The notes under the pieces were generated by a model. It ran no database searches. It worked only from the letters and a program-made list of their open reading frames with translations, and was not told where the DNA came from. A DNA stretch of 19,201 nucleotides from positions 107,973 to 127,173 of the forward strand of contig PBAR01000007.1 of assembly GCA_002718285.1 (NCBI GenBank). Direction: 5' to 3'. Source of the DNA: Fidelibacterota bacterium (GTDB lineage Bacteria > Marinisomatota > Marinisomatia > Marinisomatales > UBA1611). This document shows positions 18,882 to 19,201 of this stretch, in pieces (position 1 is the first letter of the stretch; every line of letters begins with the position of its first letter). A program made the position numbers and the translations under genes.

Positions 18882-19201
18882 TTAATTCATCTGAGTTCTA
18901 TTGCCAAGGGTACCAACATCAGCATTGTCACCAGTCTGTGTACCTTTATTGTATTGCCAGTAGTAACGATCATTATTATTTCGTTGATGTACAATTTGGT
19001 TATATTCATTAAATATCCACTCACCATCTGTATCAACGTCAGAATTGCTTGTAGCTGTCGTATATCCTTCTGGTTTTTTTGACAAGGCATCAAATGGATT
19101 TGTCGGCCAACTACGGCGACCATTTTCCATCAACTGCTCTGTAGCATAAGACTCCAGACCTGCTTTAATACTGGCAATCACTGCATCTTCTGCCGCTGCT
19201 T
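18882..19201 (-). CDS. Type IV pilin / pseudopilin-like protein, C-terminal part (5' end outside window)
   Basis: The minus-strand frame is open to the window edge and gives the last 105 residues. The visible start, AAAEDAVIASIKAGLESYAT, looks like the amphipathic end of the long N-terminal pilin helix. After it come WPTNPFDAL, DTDGEWIFNEYN and the HQRNN-x-R-YYW segment, typical of the small beta-sheet head of bacterial type IV pilins and type II secretion pseudopilins. An internal GTG at 19181 could be mistaken for a start, but the coding frame clearly continues upstream. The prepilin cleavage site and hydrophobic N-terminus are beyond the window. A strong terminator follows, so it is the last gene of its unit and unrelated to the operon downstream. 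Confidence 0.78.
   Translation of the reverse strand, partial: AAAEDAVIASIKAGLESYATEQLMENGRRSWPTNPFDALSKKPEGYTTATSNSDVDTDGEWIFNEYNQIVHQRNNNDRYYWQYNKGTQTGDNADVGTLGNRTQMN

Noticed and set aside
18828..19082. 84-codon plus-strand open frame
   Set aside because: It begins inside the terminator hairpin and runs antisense to the pilin-like gene.

Overview
The window is AT-rich, and all thirteen recognisable genes lie on the minus strand, so it reads right to left. A gingipain-type (C25) secreted peptidase with a C-terminal dockerin-like repeat, a pilin-like secretion or pilus gene, few clear Shine-Dalgarno sites and animal-glycan hydrolases suggest an uncultured marine bacterium of the Fibrobacteres-Chlorobi-Bacteroidetes (FCB) group. 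Candidatus Marinimicrobia is my best guess, by style of sequence only, because no marker gene is present.

Layout in transcription order. (1) 19201-18882: the 3' end of a type IV pilin-like gene, closed by a strong terminator at 18816-18847. (2) 18666-7127: a tight seven-gene run holding an APH-fold kinase of the hydroxylysine-kinase type, a PLP phospho-lyase of the ETNPPL/PHYKPL type, a membrane-anchored GH2 beta-galactosidase, an SGLT-like Na+/sugar symporter, an exported GH63 alpha-glucosidase-like enzyme, a trans-3-hydroxy-L-proline dehydratase and an exported GH109 NAD-dependent glycosidase. (3) 7020-4341: a sugar-nucleotide transferase, an ornithine-cyclodeaminase/mu-crystallin-family enzyme (probably delta1-pyrroline-2-carboxylate reductase) and a GT2 glycosyltransferase. 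(4) 4230-919: the C25 peptidase, possibly with its own promoter. (5) 918-231: a non-coding stretch with a terminator, two inverted repeats and a possible small transcript. (6) 230-1: the start of a MORN-repeat protein.

How the genes may work together (inference). Animal collagen, especially basement-membrane collagen IV, carries two unusual amino acids, trans-3-hydroxyproline and 5-hydroxylysine. The hydroxylysine is often capped with Glc-alpha-1,2-Gal-beta. This locus appears to hold an enzyme for each step: a GH63 for alpha-1,2-glucose, a GH2 for beta-galactose, a galactose/glucose-type symporter, a hydroxylysine kinase with its phospho-lyase, and a 3-hydroxyproline dehydratase with a reductase that returns it to proline. 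A secreted cysteine peptidase sits next to them. I propose a 'modified-collagen salvage' locus. Each family call is fairly firm. The joint substrate is a hypothesis and the main finding of this window.
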